Source: CAYVQF01 sp964454015
Lineage (GTDB): Bacteria > Myxococcota_A > Bradymonadia > UBA4248
Reading direction: 5' to 3'
Assembly (NCBI GenBank): GCA_964454015.1
Contig: CAYVQF010000029.1
Span: 1-64,000, forward strand
Length of the DNA: 64,000 bases
The notes below the pieces were generated by a model. That model made no database searches. It saw nothing but the letters and a program-made list of their open reading frames with translations, and was not told the DNA's origin. Shown one piece after another: positions 50,721 through 59,791 of the stretch. The stretch's first letter is position 1. Every line of letters starts with the position of its first letter. The position numbers and the translations under genes are program-made.

Positions 50721-51893
50721 CTATTCTTCGAGGCCCTCGACGTTGACCGTGGGGGCGCCGTCGCGCTCTTCCATGCGGAAGACGCCCGACTTGATCCGGG
50801 CCTCGCCTTGGACGGGGAGGGTGAAGCGGCGCGAGCCGCCGCGGCGAATGACGTCCCGCTGGGCGCTGTGCTCGCGCATGTGGCGGACGAAGCGATCCCA
50901 GAGGCTCTCCTGCGGGGCGACGGGGGTCATGGCGCGGCGGAAGTGATCCCAGGTGCTCTCGGCGGGGGTGGCGCGGCGGCGGGCCAGGCGGGCCCTGAAG
51001 CGCTGCCATGACTTCTCGCTGGGGCCGCTGCCCTCGGTGGCGGGCACCTCCATCATGGAGCGGAAGAGCTCCCAAGTGCTTTCTTGCCCTGGGCCTTGGG
51101 CGGCCATGCACCGCGAGACCCGGTTCATGGTGGCGCGGAACTCCTCCCAGGTGGCCGAGAGCGGCGCCGGTGGGAGCTCCGCCTCGGGGGGCTCGAGGTC
51201 GAGGGCCTCGAGATCGTGGGTGTTGATGGGGAGTGAGGGGTCGAGGGGGGCTGCCGGCGGCGGGGGCGGCGTGAGGTCGTCGGCGGACTCGAGATCGGCG
51301 GCGGTCAGCAGCACCACCTGGGAGACCTCGTCCTTGCGATCTGAACCTTGGAAGTACTCGATCTCTCTCTCGTCGAGTTGGATGACCACGCTGACGGCGC
51401 AGGCGTTGCGGCCAGCGGGCGTGGTGTTGAGACGGCCGAGGTGGGTCGGTGCCACGGCGACGTTGAAGATGTCGGCCACGTCGGGGTGTTCGGCGGCGGC
51501 GAGGAAGGGCCCGGCTTTGTCGCGGCTGACCAGGTGTTGGGCTTGCAAGACCCCGAGGGACTGGAGCCGGCGCAAGGTCTCGGCGCCGCGCACTTCGGCC
51601 GTGGAGGCGTCGGTCTTGATCCAGAAGACGTCGCTCTCTTCATTGCCAGCAGCGCTGGAGTCGTCGCCCGGGGGCGCCGGCGGCATGGCCATGAGCACCG
51701 TGCGTTCGTTGTCTTCGCCGCTGTAGAGGCGCCCGATCTCTGGGTGGGCCTCGGCGCGATGCCAGCGCCCCTGGTCGAAATCCTTGACCTGGGCTTCGCG
51801 CGGGATGAGCCCCATGACGGCGAAGCGCGCCAACTGCGCTGTGCTGTCGGCTTCGAAGACGCGGGTGCGGGTCTTGATTTGATAGCGTCCCAT
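50721..51893 (-). CDS. Protein with GYF-like modules and a W-x-x-F-R repeat array
   Basis: 390 residues. Two N-terminal segments (about 1-62 and 90-150) share a short alpha/beta pattern with a Trp and end in IGRLYSG and VADIFN; they resemble GYF_2/DUF4339 modules. The C-terminal half (about 250-360) repeats five times a unit of about 25 residues with the core W-x-x-F-R-x-x-M (TWEEFRATM, TWELFRSMM, SWQRFRARL, TWDHFRRAM, LWDRFVRHM). No catalytic motif. ATG 51893; GGAG occurs 13 nt upstream. A protein-binding scaffold is plausible. Confidence 0.6.
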   Translation of the reverse strand: MGRYQIKTRTRVFEADSTAQLARFAVMGLIPREAQVKDFDQGRWHRAEAHPEIGRLYSGEDNERTVLMAMPPAPPGDDSSAAGNEESDVFWIKTDASTAEVRGAETLRRLQSLGVLQAQHLVSRDKAGPFLAAAEHPDVADIFNVAVAPTHLGRLNTTPAGRNACAVSVVIQLDEREIEYFQGSDRKDEVSQVVLLTAADLESADDLTPPPPPAAPLDPSLPINTHDLEALDLEPPEAELPPAPLSATWEEFRATMNRVSRCMAAQGPGQESTWELFRSMMEVPATEGSGPSEKSWQRFRARLARRRATPAESTWDHFRRAMTPVAPQESLWDRFVRHMREHSAQRDVIRRGGSRRFTLPVQGEARIKSGVFRMEERDGAPTVNVEGLEE

Positions 51894-51937
51894 GGGGCTC
51901 GTCTCCGGGCGTGCAGGGCCGCAGCCCACCGGCGGCA

Positions 51938-51968
51938 GCATAGCAGAGGGCCGCGGCATTTGCTATGC
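51938..51968. promoter_or_regulatory. Inverted repeat between divergent genes, TATGCT on both strands
   Basis: GCATAGCA (51938-51945) and TGCTATGC (51961-51968) are perfect 8-bp inverted arms with a 15-bp spacer. Each arm also carries TATGCT, a possible -10 in the outward direction, for the genes starting at 51893 (-) and 52079 (+). No clear -35 is seen, so it may instead be an operator. The same TATGCT occurs upstream of other genes here (59846, 44370). Confidence 0.35.
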
Positions 51969-52078
51969 TTCCATCGTTGTTTTGCGCCACCCAAGGGCGC
52001 GCGTCCGAGCGCGCCTCGGGGGCCGCGGCGGCGGAGCCGGGGCGACGTGCGCCGGAAAGCGAGCCATGCAGGAGCGCC

Positions 52079-53113
52079 ATGAGCGGACCAGGACAGCCCA
52101 TCGCAGCCGACGGCACCCTTCACTTGGGGCGCTACCATGCCCCCTTCGCCGAGGTGGACCTGGCAGCGCTGCCCTTGCGCTGCGGGCGCTGGCGCCTGCC
52201 GCGGCCCGTGGCGGCCCTGCGGGCCAAGGCCTGGCAGCACATCGCGGTGGTCACGCCGCGCTACCTCATCGGCATGGCCTGGGTGGACGCGGCCTACTTG
52301 AAGACCTCTTGGCTCTACGTCTACGACCGGGAGCGGGCCCAGGCCTTCGAGCACCACCGCCGTGGCCCGCGCTTGGACCTGCGCGTCAACCATCGCTTGG
52401 GCGACGGCCGCAACCAGGTGCGCGCTCGGGGCTACGCCATGAGCCTGCACAATTTCTTGAGCGAAGGCGAGCACACGGTGCACCTGGCCGTGGACGGCCA
52501 AGGCGACAAAGCCAGCGTCCAGGGGACCCTGCGCTGTGACGCCGCCCACACCCTGCCCTTGGTGGTGGTGCTGCCCGCGGGCCCACAGGGGGCCATGGTC
52601 TCCTACAAGGCGCCCTTGCCGTGCAGTGGCGAGCTGTGGATTGGCGATGAGCGCCACCGCCTCGACCCGGAACAGTGCACGGCCATCTTCGACGTCCACC
52701 ATGCGCGTTATCCCCACCGCACGCAGTGGCAGTGGGCGACCTGCGTCGGCCGCAGCGGCACGGGCGAACGGGTGGCCCTGAACTTGACCACCAACGCCAC
52801 CAACCCCGACGAGGCGCGCCTGAACGAGAACGCCCTGTGGCTGGGCGAGCGCTGTTTCCCTTTGGCCGCGGCGCGCTTCGTCCCCGACCCGCGAGGCGCC
52901 AGTCACGCCTGGCGTCTGGGGACGGTGGATCATCAGCTCTCTCTGTCCTTCATCCCCACGGGTGGGCGGCAGGAGAACCTCAACGCCCTCGTGTTGCGTT
53001 CGCGTTTTGCCCAGCGCCACGGTAGCTTCGCTGGGGTCTTCCACAGCCCCCAGGGCGTGGTCGAGATCCCTAACGCTTACGGTCTCCTCGAGGACCACCT
53101 CTCGCATTGGTAA
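52079..53113 (+). CDS. DUF2804-domain protein
   Basis: 344 residues of the DUF2804 type: an opening that fits the family's PIxxDG start, long beta-rich body with conserved segments WQHIAVVTPRYLIGMAWVDAAYL, KASVQ, MVSYKAPLPCSG and FDVHHARYPHRTQWQWATCVG. Members are predicted to be lipid- or carbohydrate-binding beta proteins; nothing functional is known to me. AGGAG precedes ATG 52079 by 5 nt. The next start (TAATG) overlaps its stop. Confidence 0.75.
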   Translation: MSGPGQPIAADGTLHLGRYHAPFAEVDLAALPLRCGRWRLPRPVAALRAKAWQHIAVVTPRYLIGMAWVDAAYLKTSWLYVYDRERAQAFEHHRRGPRLDLRVNHRLGDGRNQVRARGYAMSLHNFLSEGEHTVHLAVDGQGDKASVQGTLRCDAAHTLPLVVVLPAGPQGAMVSYKAPLPCSGELWIGDERHRLDPEQCTAIFDVHHARYPHRTQWQWATCVGRSGTGERVALNLTTNATNPDEARLNENALWLGERCFPLAAARFVPDPRGASHAWRLGTVDHQLSLSFIPTGGRQENLNALVLRSRFAQRHGSFAGVFHSPQGVVEIPNAYGLLEDHLSHW

Positions 53114-54711
53114 TGACCATCTCCGCAGCATCGCCCCCAGCCTCCCCCGTGGATCTCCCCGACGCCGCCTTGGGCCTGCCCGAAGAGGTCTTCGTCCTCT
53201 CCGACCTCCACCTCGGCGAGGGGTACGATCGCCACGGCCGCTACTCGCCCATGGAGGAGTTCTTCCACGACGATGCGTTCGCTCGCTTCCTGGCCTTCCT
53301 GCAGGCGCGCCACGCCGAGCGCCCCCAAGCCTTGCTCTTGGTCTTCAACGGCGACGTCTTCGACTTTTTGACCGTGACCAAGGTGCCGCCCGACGAGGCG
53401 AGCTTCTCCGTGAGCCGCCTGGAGCGCCGCTTTGGCCTCAAGCCGACGGCGGCGAAATCGGTGTACAAGGTCGAGCAGATCATGGCTGGGCATGTGCGCT
53501 TCTTCGACGCCTTGGCCCGCTTCATCGCCGCCGGGCACCGGGTGGCTTTCACCCGAGGCAACCACGACCTGGAGCTGTACTTTCCGGCGGTCCAGGCCCG
53601 CATCCGCGCCGAGCTGGCGGCCAAGCCCGGGGGGCCCAGCCTGGAGCGCCTCGACAGCCACCTCTCCTTCCACCAGATCTTTCTCCTCCTCCCCGGCCTG
53701 GCCTATATCGAGCACGGCAACCAGTACGAGGCCTCCAACTCCATCCGCTATCCCCTGCGTCCCCTCCTGCCGCCGCGGCGGCGCTCTGAGCCCGAGGAGA
53801 TGCTCGATTACCCGCTGGGTTCTTTCTTCGTGCGCTATTTCTACAACAGCGTCCACCGCCTCCACCCCTTCACCCCCAAGCTGCTCTCGGTGGAGCAGTA
53901 CCTGGACTTCTTGCGCCGCTACAACCTCTTCAGCCTCATCCGCGTCGGGCGGCGGCACTTCCCCTACTTCCTGCAAGCCCTGCGTCCCCACGCCCCGGCG
54001 GGCAGCTCGCGCAACACCATGGCCGCCGAGGTGATGCAGGAGGACGCCCTCGAGGCCCTGCGCCACTGCACCGATCCCCCCGACCTCTACCGCAAGGTCA
54101 ACGCCCTGAAGATCGTGCCGCTGGCGGCCTCCAAAATGGCCTTCGTCAAGGAGATGACCAAGCCGCTCATCAAACGGGGCCTGTGGACGGCGGCGCTGGT
54201 GCTCCTCTCGCTCTATCTCTGGCTCCTGCTCTTCAACCTCATCCAGGCCCCCCTGCTCATCGAGAGCGTCTTCACCAAGGCGATCCTGCTCTCCCTCCTG
54301 ACCCTGGCGACCTTCTTCGGCGTCACCGGTGGCATCTCTTATCTCTCCCACAAGATCCGGGCCGAGCAGTCCGATCCCACGGTGGAAAAGTGCGCCGAGC
54401 GAGCCGACGCCTTGGCCCGGATGTGCCAGGTCAAGCGCGTGGTCATGGGCCACACCCACGTGGTGGACATGCGCAGCATCCTCGACGGCGAGGGGGTTTA
54501 CCTCAACGCGGGCACCTGGACCTCGACGGACAACCCCTGGGATCGGATGCACCCCGACGCGCGGCGCTTCACTTTCGTTCGCTTGACCGCCGACGCCGCG
54601 GAGATCTTGCGCTGGAACGACGACGCGGGACGGCTGGAGCGGGTGCCGCTTTTCAATCAGGCGGTGGCGCACGAGGCGCGCCCCTTTCCGCCCTTTCCGC
54701 CTGCTGCATGA
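53113..54711 (+). CDS. Membrane-anchored metallophosphoesterase
   Basis: 532 residues. The calcineurin-like phosphoesterase motifs are all present: SDLHLG near residue 30, FNGDVFDF near 77, RGNHDLE near 152, and GHTHVVDM near 452. Between the core halves lie an inserted helical region and two transmembrane segments (about 355-380 and 395-415). The size and layout point to a membrane-linked phosphatase of lipid or nucleotide substrates, perhaps UDP-diacylglucosamine-like, but this is open. ATG 53113 overlaps the preceding TAA. Confidence 0.82.
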   Translation: MTISAASPPASPVDLPDAALGLPEEVFVLSDLHLGEGYDRHGRYSPMEEFFHDDAFARFLAFLQARHAERPQALLLVFNGDVFDFLTVTKVPPDEASFSVSRLERRFGLKPTAAKSVYKVEQIMAGHVRFFDALARFIAAGHRVAFTRGNHDLELYFPAVQARIRAELAAKPGGPSLERLDSHLSFHQIFLLLPGLAYIEHGNQYEASNSIRYPLRPLLPPRRRSEPEEMLDYPLGSFFVRYFYNSVHRLHPFTPKLLSVEQYLDFLRRYNLFSLIRVGRRHFPYFLQALRPHAPAGSSRNTMAAEVMQEDALEALRHCTDPPDLYRKVNALKIVPLAASKMAFVKEMTKPLIKRGLWTAALVLLSLYLWLLLFNLIQAPLLIESVFTKAILLSLLTLATFFGVTGGISYLSHKIRAEQSDPTVEKCAERADALARMCQVKRVVMGHTHVVDMRSILDGEGVYLNAGTWTSTDNPWDRMHPDARRFTFVRLTADAAEILRWNDDAGRLERVPLFNQAVAHEARPFPPFPPAA

Positions 54712-55002
54712 GGGGGCCGATCTGGCGCCACGCCCACAGCAGGGGCGACACGCAGGTCGCCCCGTACACGCCACCCCGGCCATCCAAGGCGGGCCCCCAA
54801 ACGTGTACAACAGCCCAATCGATGGGTAGCGGCCGACCTAGGTGTCGGCCGATCTGACGTGGGCCTGCCTCTTCCAGGCCCGCGTCCATCGCAGGCCGGC
54901 GTCCCCCAATTTGCGCAAGTTGTTTATTGTTTGCAGGCGCTTGAGATCCCACCCTCCAGCTCCTCGCGGGGATGGGAGATCGTGGCGGGCGGACCTCACC
55001 CC

Positions 55003-55045
55003 CCAGCCCCCTCTCCATGAATGGAGAGGGGGAGCCAATGTTGCG
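55003..55045 (-). repeat. Inverted copy of the CTCTCCAT...ATGGAGAG hairpin repeat
   Basis: CTCACC...CCCTCTCCATGAATGGAGAGGGG is the reverse complement of the hairpin in the array at 55109. The core TCTCCAT-N2-ATGGAGA is a palindrome. It looks like an interspersed intergenic repeat with at least one copy in each orientation. Confidence 0.75.
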
Positions 55046-55108
55046 CTTGATTAGGGGAAGGCTGTGAGATGCGCGGGGCTGAGAGATGCTAAACGAGAAA
55101 GAAAAGCT

Positions 55109-55450
55109 AGCGAGAAGATGCCCCCCCCTCTCCATTCATGGAGAGGGGGGAAGGGGGGGTGAGGTCTCAAGTGCCTGCGTCACACGCGCCACCACGCGCC
55201 GTAACCTGGATGGACGGGTCAGCGAGAAGATGCCCCCCCCTCTCCATTCATGGAGAGGGGGGAAGGGGGGGTGAGNNNNNNNNNNNNNNNNNNNNNNNNN
55301 NNNNNNNNNNNNNNNNNNNNNNNNNNNNNNNNNNNNNNNNNNNNNNNNNNNNNNNNNNNNNNNNNNNNNNNNNNNACGCGCCACCACGCGCCGTAACCTG
55401 GATGGACGGGTCAGCGAGAAGATGCCCCCCTTCATGGAGAGGGGGGAAGG
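55109..55450 (+). repeat. 112-bp tandem repeat array with hairpin core, broken by a gap
   Basis: The marker AGCGAGAAGATG recurs at 55109 and 55221, so the unit is 112 bp. Each unit holds a C-run/G-run hairpin (CCCCCTCTCCATTCATGGAGAGGGGG), a GTGAG stretch and a common ACGCGCCGTAACCTGGATGG segment. After the N gap, a third marker at 55413 begins a shortened unit (missing the CTCTCCA arm). The real copy number is unknown. Confidence 0.85.
55276..55375. other. Assembly gap of 100 Ns in the tandem repeat
   Basis: Exactly 100 Ns inside the 112-bp array; a placeholder with unknown true length. Confidence 0.95.
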
Positions 55451-55458
55451 CCTACCCT

Positions 55459-55806
55459 TCAATTGTCCGTCAGAGGCTCAAAGAGGAGCGCGATGACGTA
55501 GTCCGCCTCCTCGCGGCAGGCGCTGGTCTGCTCGCGGAAGCGGCCCAGGGGCGCCTCCATCCGCCGCTCCAGCAGGCGCAGCTCGGGGTCGCTCAGGCGT
55601 TGGCCCATCTGGCGGATCTGTTGCTCGTGGGTGCGGACGTAGGACTCGAGGGCGGGGAGGATGTGTTCGCAGTCGCCGTGGCCTTGTTCGGCGAGGGCGG
55701 CCAGATCTTCCACGTAGTGGGCGTAGGCGTCGACGTTGCTTTGGCAGGCCGCCAAGAGCAGCGCACATTGTACGAGGGTGGATCCCCAGAGCAGACGAAG
55801 CAACAC
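55459..55806 (-). CDS. Small lipoprotein with paired cysteines
   Basis: 115 residues. I start at GTG 55806 because GGAGGT lies directly upstream and the -10 of the promoter overlaps the earlier in-frame ATG 55857. The signal ends in lipobox LLAAC near residue 21. The mature part is helical, with one Cys near 43 (GDCEH) and another near 98 (SACREE), and LRLLERRMEAP between them. This matches the exported protein at 7595 in spacing and motif. Function unknown. Confidence 0.65.
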   Translation of the reverse strand: MLLRLLWGSTLVQCALLLAACQSNVDAYAHYVEDLAALAEQGHGDCEHILPALESYVRTHEQQIRQMGQRLSDPELRLLERRMEAPLGRFREQTSACREEADYVIALLFEPLTDN

Positions 55807-55855
55807 GACACCTCCCGCGGTGATGCGTCCCCGCTGGGACGGGCGAACGCAAGGC

Positions 55856-55885
55856 ATTGTAAACAAGCGTTGGTGGTGCCCACAA
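55856..55885 (-). promoter_or_regulatory. Promoter of the small lipoprotein at 55459
   Basis: On the minus strand TTGTGG (55885-55880), 18 bp, then TACAAT (55861-55856; 5/6 to consensus). Transcription would begin near 55849. This supports the GTG start at 55806 over the ATG at 55857, which lies inside the -10. Confidence 0.5.
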
Positions 55886-56017
55886 GATTCCCTGCGTGGA
55901 CGACGTTGGGTGGGGCTGGGGGCAGTGGGGCCGCAGGGTTGACGATGCTGGGCCACTGGTGGCTAATACCAGGGCGCTGTGGGCGCGGCGCCACCGCAAG
56001 CCGTCACGAGGAGTAGC

Positions 56018-58276
56018 ATGAGCGAGAGCACAGGGGCCCTGAAGCAGGAACTCGGTCAATTGTGCGCCTGGGCGCAGCGGATGGTGCGCCTCTTTCTGCA
56101 GGTGAGCGGCAAGGATTCTCAGGCCAAAGACCCCTGGAGCGGTTTCGCCATCCCCGCCGAGCGGGTGGCGCGCTCGCTGCAAGAGGCGGCGCCGGGGATC
56201 CTGGATTTCGCTGGCGAAGAGGAGCTGGCGGCCCTGCGGGCCATGCGCGACACCTGGCTGGACAGCCCGCCGCCCCACATGGTGGCCCTGGCCGAGATGC
56301 GCACCCTCTTCAAGCTCAGCCCCGAGGACGTGGAGCTCTTGGTCCTCATCGCGGCGCCGGCCATCGACCCGGCGGTGCACGACCTCTATGCCTTCGTGTG
56401 GGACAACGTGCACAAGAAGTCCCCTGACGTGGGCTTCGTGTGCCAGATCTTGGCGCGGGGCGAGAGACGGGCCTTCGCCGACTATTACGGCCGCCTCTCC
56501 CATGATGCGCCCCTGCGCCGCCACCGCCTGGTCGAGGTGGAAGAGCGCCTGGGGCCCCAAGAATCCCTGGCCCTCAACCTGGTCGCGCGCCGGGTGCGGG
56601 TGGCCGACCGGGTCTTGGACTTCATGCGCTATGTGGGCACGGATCACACCCCCATGGACGAATCGCTGGCCTCCATGTGCTCCCGTTTGCGCGAGCGCGT
56701 CGACCTGGCCTCCCTCCGCCTGCCCACGACCAGCCAGGACGCGGTCCTGCAGCTCGCCCGCTCGCGCAAGCTGCCCGCCATCTTCGAGGGGCCCGTGGGC
56801 GCCGGCAAGGAACAGACCGCCCTGGCCTTCGCCTCCCTCCTCGAACGCGGCCTGATCTCGGCCGACCTCAACTCCTTCATGGCCCTGCCGCCGGAGCAGC
56901 TCCTGACGCGCCTGGCTGACCTCTTCCGCGAGGCGCGCCTGGGCAACGACGTGGTCTACCTGCGCTGCACCAACCTGCCCGAGATGGTCTTCGGCCCGGT
57001 GATGCAGATCCTCCAGCAACACCTGGTCACGGAGAGCGTCATCCTCGGGGTGGACCGCATGACCATGTGGCTCGTCACCCTGACCACGGGCTGGCCCGTG
57101 GTGCCCATCCCCCTGCCCGGGCCGAGCCACCGCATCGAGCTGTGGCGCGCCACCTTCGACGGCGACAAGCGCTGCCCCGACGACGCGGCCATCGACGTCA
57201 TCGGGCGGCGCTACGAGATGTCTGCGGCCCAGATCCGCCAAGCCGCCAGCGAAGCGCGCCGTCTGGCCCAGGTCGCGCGCCACCGCCGGGTGGAGGTGGC
57301 CGACCTCGACAAGGCCTGCCGCACTTACTTCGCCCACAAACTCAGCGACCTGGCCGAGCTCGTCCCGCCCTCTTCCTTCAAGCCCGAGCAGCTCATCTTG
57401 CCGCCCACGGAGCGCGAGAAGTTCGAAGAAATCATGCTCTACTCCAAGGAGCACGACACCATCTACAACGACTGGGGCTTCGGCGAGCGTTTCCCCTATG
57501 GGCGCGGCCTCTCGGTGCTCTTCTACGGTCCCCCCGGCACGGGCAAGACCATGGCCGCCTGCATCATCGCCAGCGTCCTCGGCCTGGACCTCTTCCGGGT
57601 CGACCTCTCGCGCATCATGAGCCGCTACGTCGGCGAAACCGAAAAAAACCTGGCCCGCGTCTTCGACGAGGCCGAGCGCGGCCGGGTGATGCTCCTCTTC
57701 GACGAGGCCGACGCCCTCTTCACCAAGCGCACCCAGGTCAAGTCCTCCGTCGACCGCTACGCCAACCTCGAGGTCGCCTACCTCTTGCAGCGCATGGAGA
57801 ACTTCGAAGGCGTCAGCGTCCTGACCACCAACGTCGAGAGCCACCTCGACGACGCCTTCAAACGCCGCATCCGCTACCGGGTCTACTTCCCCATGCCCGA
57901 CGGCCCCACCCGAGGCAAGCTCTTCTCCTCCCTCATCCCGGCGGCGGCGCCCAAGGTCGACACGATCCCCTTCGACCTCCTCGGCGAACACTTCGAAATC
58001 AGCGGCGGCCACATCAAGCAAGCCGTCCTGCGGGCGGCCTTCTACGCGCGCCGCGCGGGCGGCCTCATCAACCTGGAGCACCTCTACGAGGCCACCGTGG
58101 CCGAGTGCCGCGAGCTGGGGATGCTCATGAGCGACAAGCTGCCCAAGGCCTTGGCCAAAGCCCTGCGCCAGGAGCGCGGCGAGCCCGAGCCGCCCAGTGA
58201 AGAGGAGGAGCAGCCCCAGGTGGCGCCAGAGATGCTGGGCTTGCGCCCCATTCTGCCCGATGGATCCCGGCCCTAG
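56018..58276 (+). CDS. Two-domain AAA+ ATPase
   Basis: 752 residues. ACGAGGAG precedes ATG 56018. The N-terminal part is helical. A first AAA domain has a degenerate Walker A (EGPVGAGKEQ near 265). The second domain (about 480-690) is complete: GPPGTGKTMAA near 507, LLFDEADALF near 564, and an arginine-finger FKRRIRYRVYF near 620. The build is that of the AAA+ ATPases found with extracellular contractile injection systems and related toxin loci, but no tail genes lie here. ATP-driven remodelling is the safest role. An epimerase follows after 24 bp. Confidence 0.85.
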   Translation: MSESTGALKQELGQLCAWAQRMVRLFLQVSGKDSQAKDPWSGFAIPAERVARSLQEAAPGILDFAGEEELAALRAMRDTWLDSPPPHMVALAEMRTLFKLSPEDVELLVLIAAPAIDPAVHDLYAFVWDNVHKKSPDVGFVCQILARGERRAFADYYGRLSHDAPLRRHRLVEVEERLGPQESLALNLVARRVRVADRVLDFMRYVGTDHTPMDESLASMCSRLRERVDLASLRLPTTSQDAVLQLARSRKLPAIFEGPVGAGKEQTALAFASLLERGLISADLNSFMALPPEQLLTRLADLFREARLGNDVVYLRCTNLPEMVFGPVMQILQQHLVTESVILGVDRMTMWLVTLTTGWPVVPIPLPGPSHRIELWRATFDGDKRCPDDAAIDVIGRRYEMSAAQIRQAASEARRLAQVARHRRVEVADLDKACRTYFAHKLSDLAELVPPSSFKPEQLILPPTEREKFEEIMLYSKEHDTIYNDWGFGERFPYGRGLSVLFYGPPGTGKTMAACIIASVLGLDLFRVDLSRIMSRYVGETEKNLARVFDEAERGRVMLLFDEADALFTKRTQVKSSVDRYANLEVAYLLQRMENFEGVSVLTTNVESHLDDAFKRRIRYRVYFPMPDGPTRGKLFSSLIPAAAPKVDTIPFDLLGEHFEISGGHIKQAVLRAAFYARRAGGLINLEHLYEATVAECRELGMLMSDKLPKALAKALRQERGEPEPPSEEEEQPQVAPEMLGLRPILPDGSRP

Positions 58277-58300
58277 ACGCGGCCGCAGCGCGGAGAAATC

Positions 58301-59791
58301 ATGAACGAGAAGCGACAGGGAGAGCGGTTGCTGGTCATTGACGCGGCGAGTGAAGTCGGCAGCCAGGCGCTGCTCCACCTCGGCGATGTGGCTGAGGTGG
58401 TGCCCGTCTATCTGCCTTCGGGATCCACCCCCGCTGAAGGTGCGGCGTCGGCTGGGGTCGAAGACCTGCTCCAGATCCGCAAGGCCATGGCGGGTGGCGG
58501 CTCGCTGCTGCTCTCTTTCAGCGACGCGACCCTCATCAGCGGCGACGCCGAGCGCGTGGTCCAGCAAGTGGTCGACGGCTGGGCTGAGGCCAACCTGCGT
58601 CAGGTGGTCTTGGTGAGCAGCGGCGACGTCTACGCCCCCGCCCGGGGCGCCCACAACGAGGGGGCCCTGGTGGCGCCCAGCGGGCCGCGGGCCGAGGCCC
58701 TGGTGCGCTGTGAGGAGTTGCTGCGCGCCTGCGCCCCAGACGCCCTCACGGTGCTGCGCGCCGGCGTGCTCTACGGGCCGGGCTGCCGCGGCACCGTGGG
58801 CCTCTTGTGCGCCGTGCCGGTCTTGCTCTCCCAGCGGATGTTGATGCTGCCGGGCTTCCGCGGCGGGCCGCGCTGGTCTTTCGTCCACGTGGCCGACTTG
58901 GTGCGGGCCGTGCGCTTCGTCTTGGCCGACGACCGCTGCGCCGGCGGCCTCTACAACGTGGCCGATCCCGTGCCCATGGCCCTGGGCGAGGCCTTGACCT
59001 TGGCCACGGCGGCGCAGGAGCTGCCCATGGGCCCGCTGGTGGCCTGGCCGCCCGGGGTGGCCCTCAACCCGCTGCTGCCCATCGTCGGGCACGGCACCAG
59101 CTTGACCCTCATCAATCAGATGGCCGCCTTCCTCTGGCAGCGCGCCACCCAGCGCGTGGACGATGCCGACGCCCTGTGGCCGCGCCTCACCCGGGATCTG
59201 CTGCCCTTCGTCGCCACCGACCGCATCCTCAGCGCCGAGCGGCTGCGGGTGATGGGCTTCGTCCCCCAGGTGGACGGCCTCTACCAAGGGCTGCCCGAGG
59301 TGGTGGACGACTACCGCCAGCGCGGCTGGCTGCCGGACCTGCGTGAAGTGCAGCGGGTCGAGTCGGGCTTGCGCCTGCGCTACGCCATGCCCATGCACGG
59401 CGAGCTCTTGGCCGCCGAAGGCGTGGGCGACGGGCCCCTCTTGCCCCTGACGCTGGACCTGTCCATCGACGCGCCCCTGTGGGGCTTGGCCCGTGGCTCC
59501 GAGGCCCTGGTGGACGGGACCCTGACCCTGCACGAGACCTACCCGGCCCTGCTCTGCGAGGGCACCTGGCAGCGCAAGCGCGACGTCTTCGACGTGGGCT
59601 TCAAGTCCCCGACGGGGGAATCTTTCCGTCTGTGGGCCGCCGCCGAGGCCGGCAGCGACGGCCGCCGCTACCGGGTCGAGATCGTCGATAGCCGGGGCCA
59701 GGTGTGCTATCGCGGCGGCGCCGACCGCGGCGGCTGGCGCGCGCGGGCCGCCATGGTGCGTAGCGCCCGTTTGGGGCATGTGGGGTTGTGA
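58301..59791 (+). CDS. NAD-dependent epimerase/dehydratase-like protein with C-terminal extension
   Basis: 496 residues. The N-terminal half is an extended-SDR fold: VSSGDVYAPARGAHNEGAL, TVLRAGVLYGPG, WSFVHVADLVRAVRFV, GLYNVADP. The glycine-rich site at the start (IDAASEVGSQAL) is degenerate and the catalytic YxxxK is not evident, so it may be a binding protein rather than an enzyme. The last 150 residues form a separate beta-rich domain without match. It lies 24 bp after the AAA+ gene. The tail ends at 59791, followed by a 161-bp gap before the kinase gene. Confidence 0.7.
   Translation: MNEKRQGERLLVIDAASEVGSQALLHLGDVAEVVPVYLPSGSTPAEGAASAGVEDLLQIRKAMAGGGSLLLSFSDATLISGDAERVVQQVVDGWAEANLRQVVLVSSGDVYAPARGAHNEGALVAPSGPRAEALVRCEELLRACAPDALTVLRAGVLYGPGCRGTVGLLCAVPVLLSQRMLMLPGFRGGPRWSFVHVADLVRAVRFVLADDRCAGGLYNVADPVPMALGEALTLATAAQELPMGPLVAWPPGVALNPLLPIVGHGTSLTLINQMAAFLWQRATQRVDDADALWPRLTRDLLPFVATDRILSAERLRVMGFVPQVDGLYQGLPEVVDDYRQRGWLPDLREVQRVESGLRLRYAMPMHGELLAAEGVGDGPLLPLTLDLSIDAPLWGLARGSEALVDGTLTLHETYPALLCEGTWQRKRDVFDVGFKSPTGESFRLWAAAEAGSDGRRYRVEIVDSRGQVCYRGGADRGGWRARAAMVRSARLGHVGL

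Larger units (their letters stand above)
54712..55458. other. Non-coding region with repeats and an assembly gap
   Basis: 747 bp without a gene. Its left part (to about 54990) has no feature I recognise. The right part holds the repeat arrays listed below. Short open frames here read through hairpin repeats in every frame and lack ribosome sites. Confidence 0.7.

Noticed and set aside
55109..55450. CRISPR-like repeats
   Set aside because: The unit is 112 bp, contains its own hairpin, has no unique spacers and no cas genes nearby.
55478..59779. A 1433-residue open frame on the minus strand across the AAA+ and epimerase genes
   Set aside because: It is antisense to two genes with clear motifs and good ribosome sites. 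High GC gives long shadow frames without stops.
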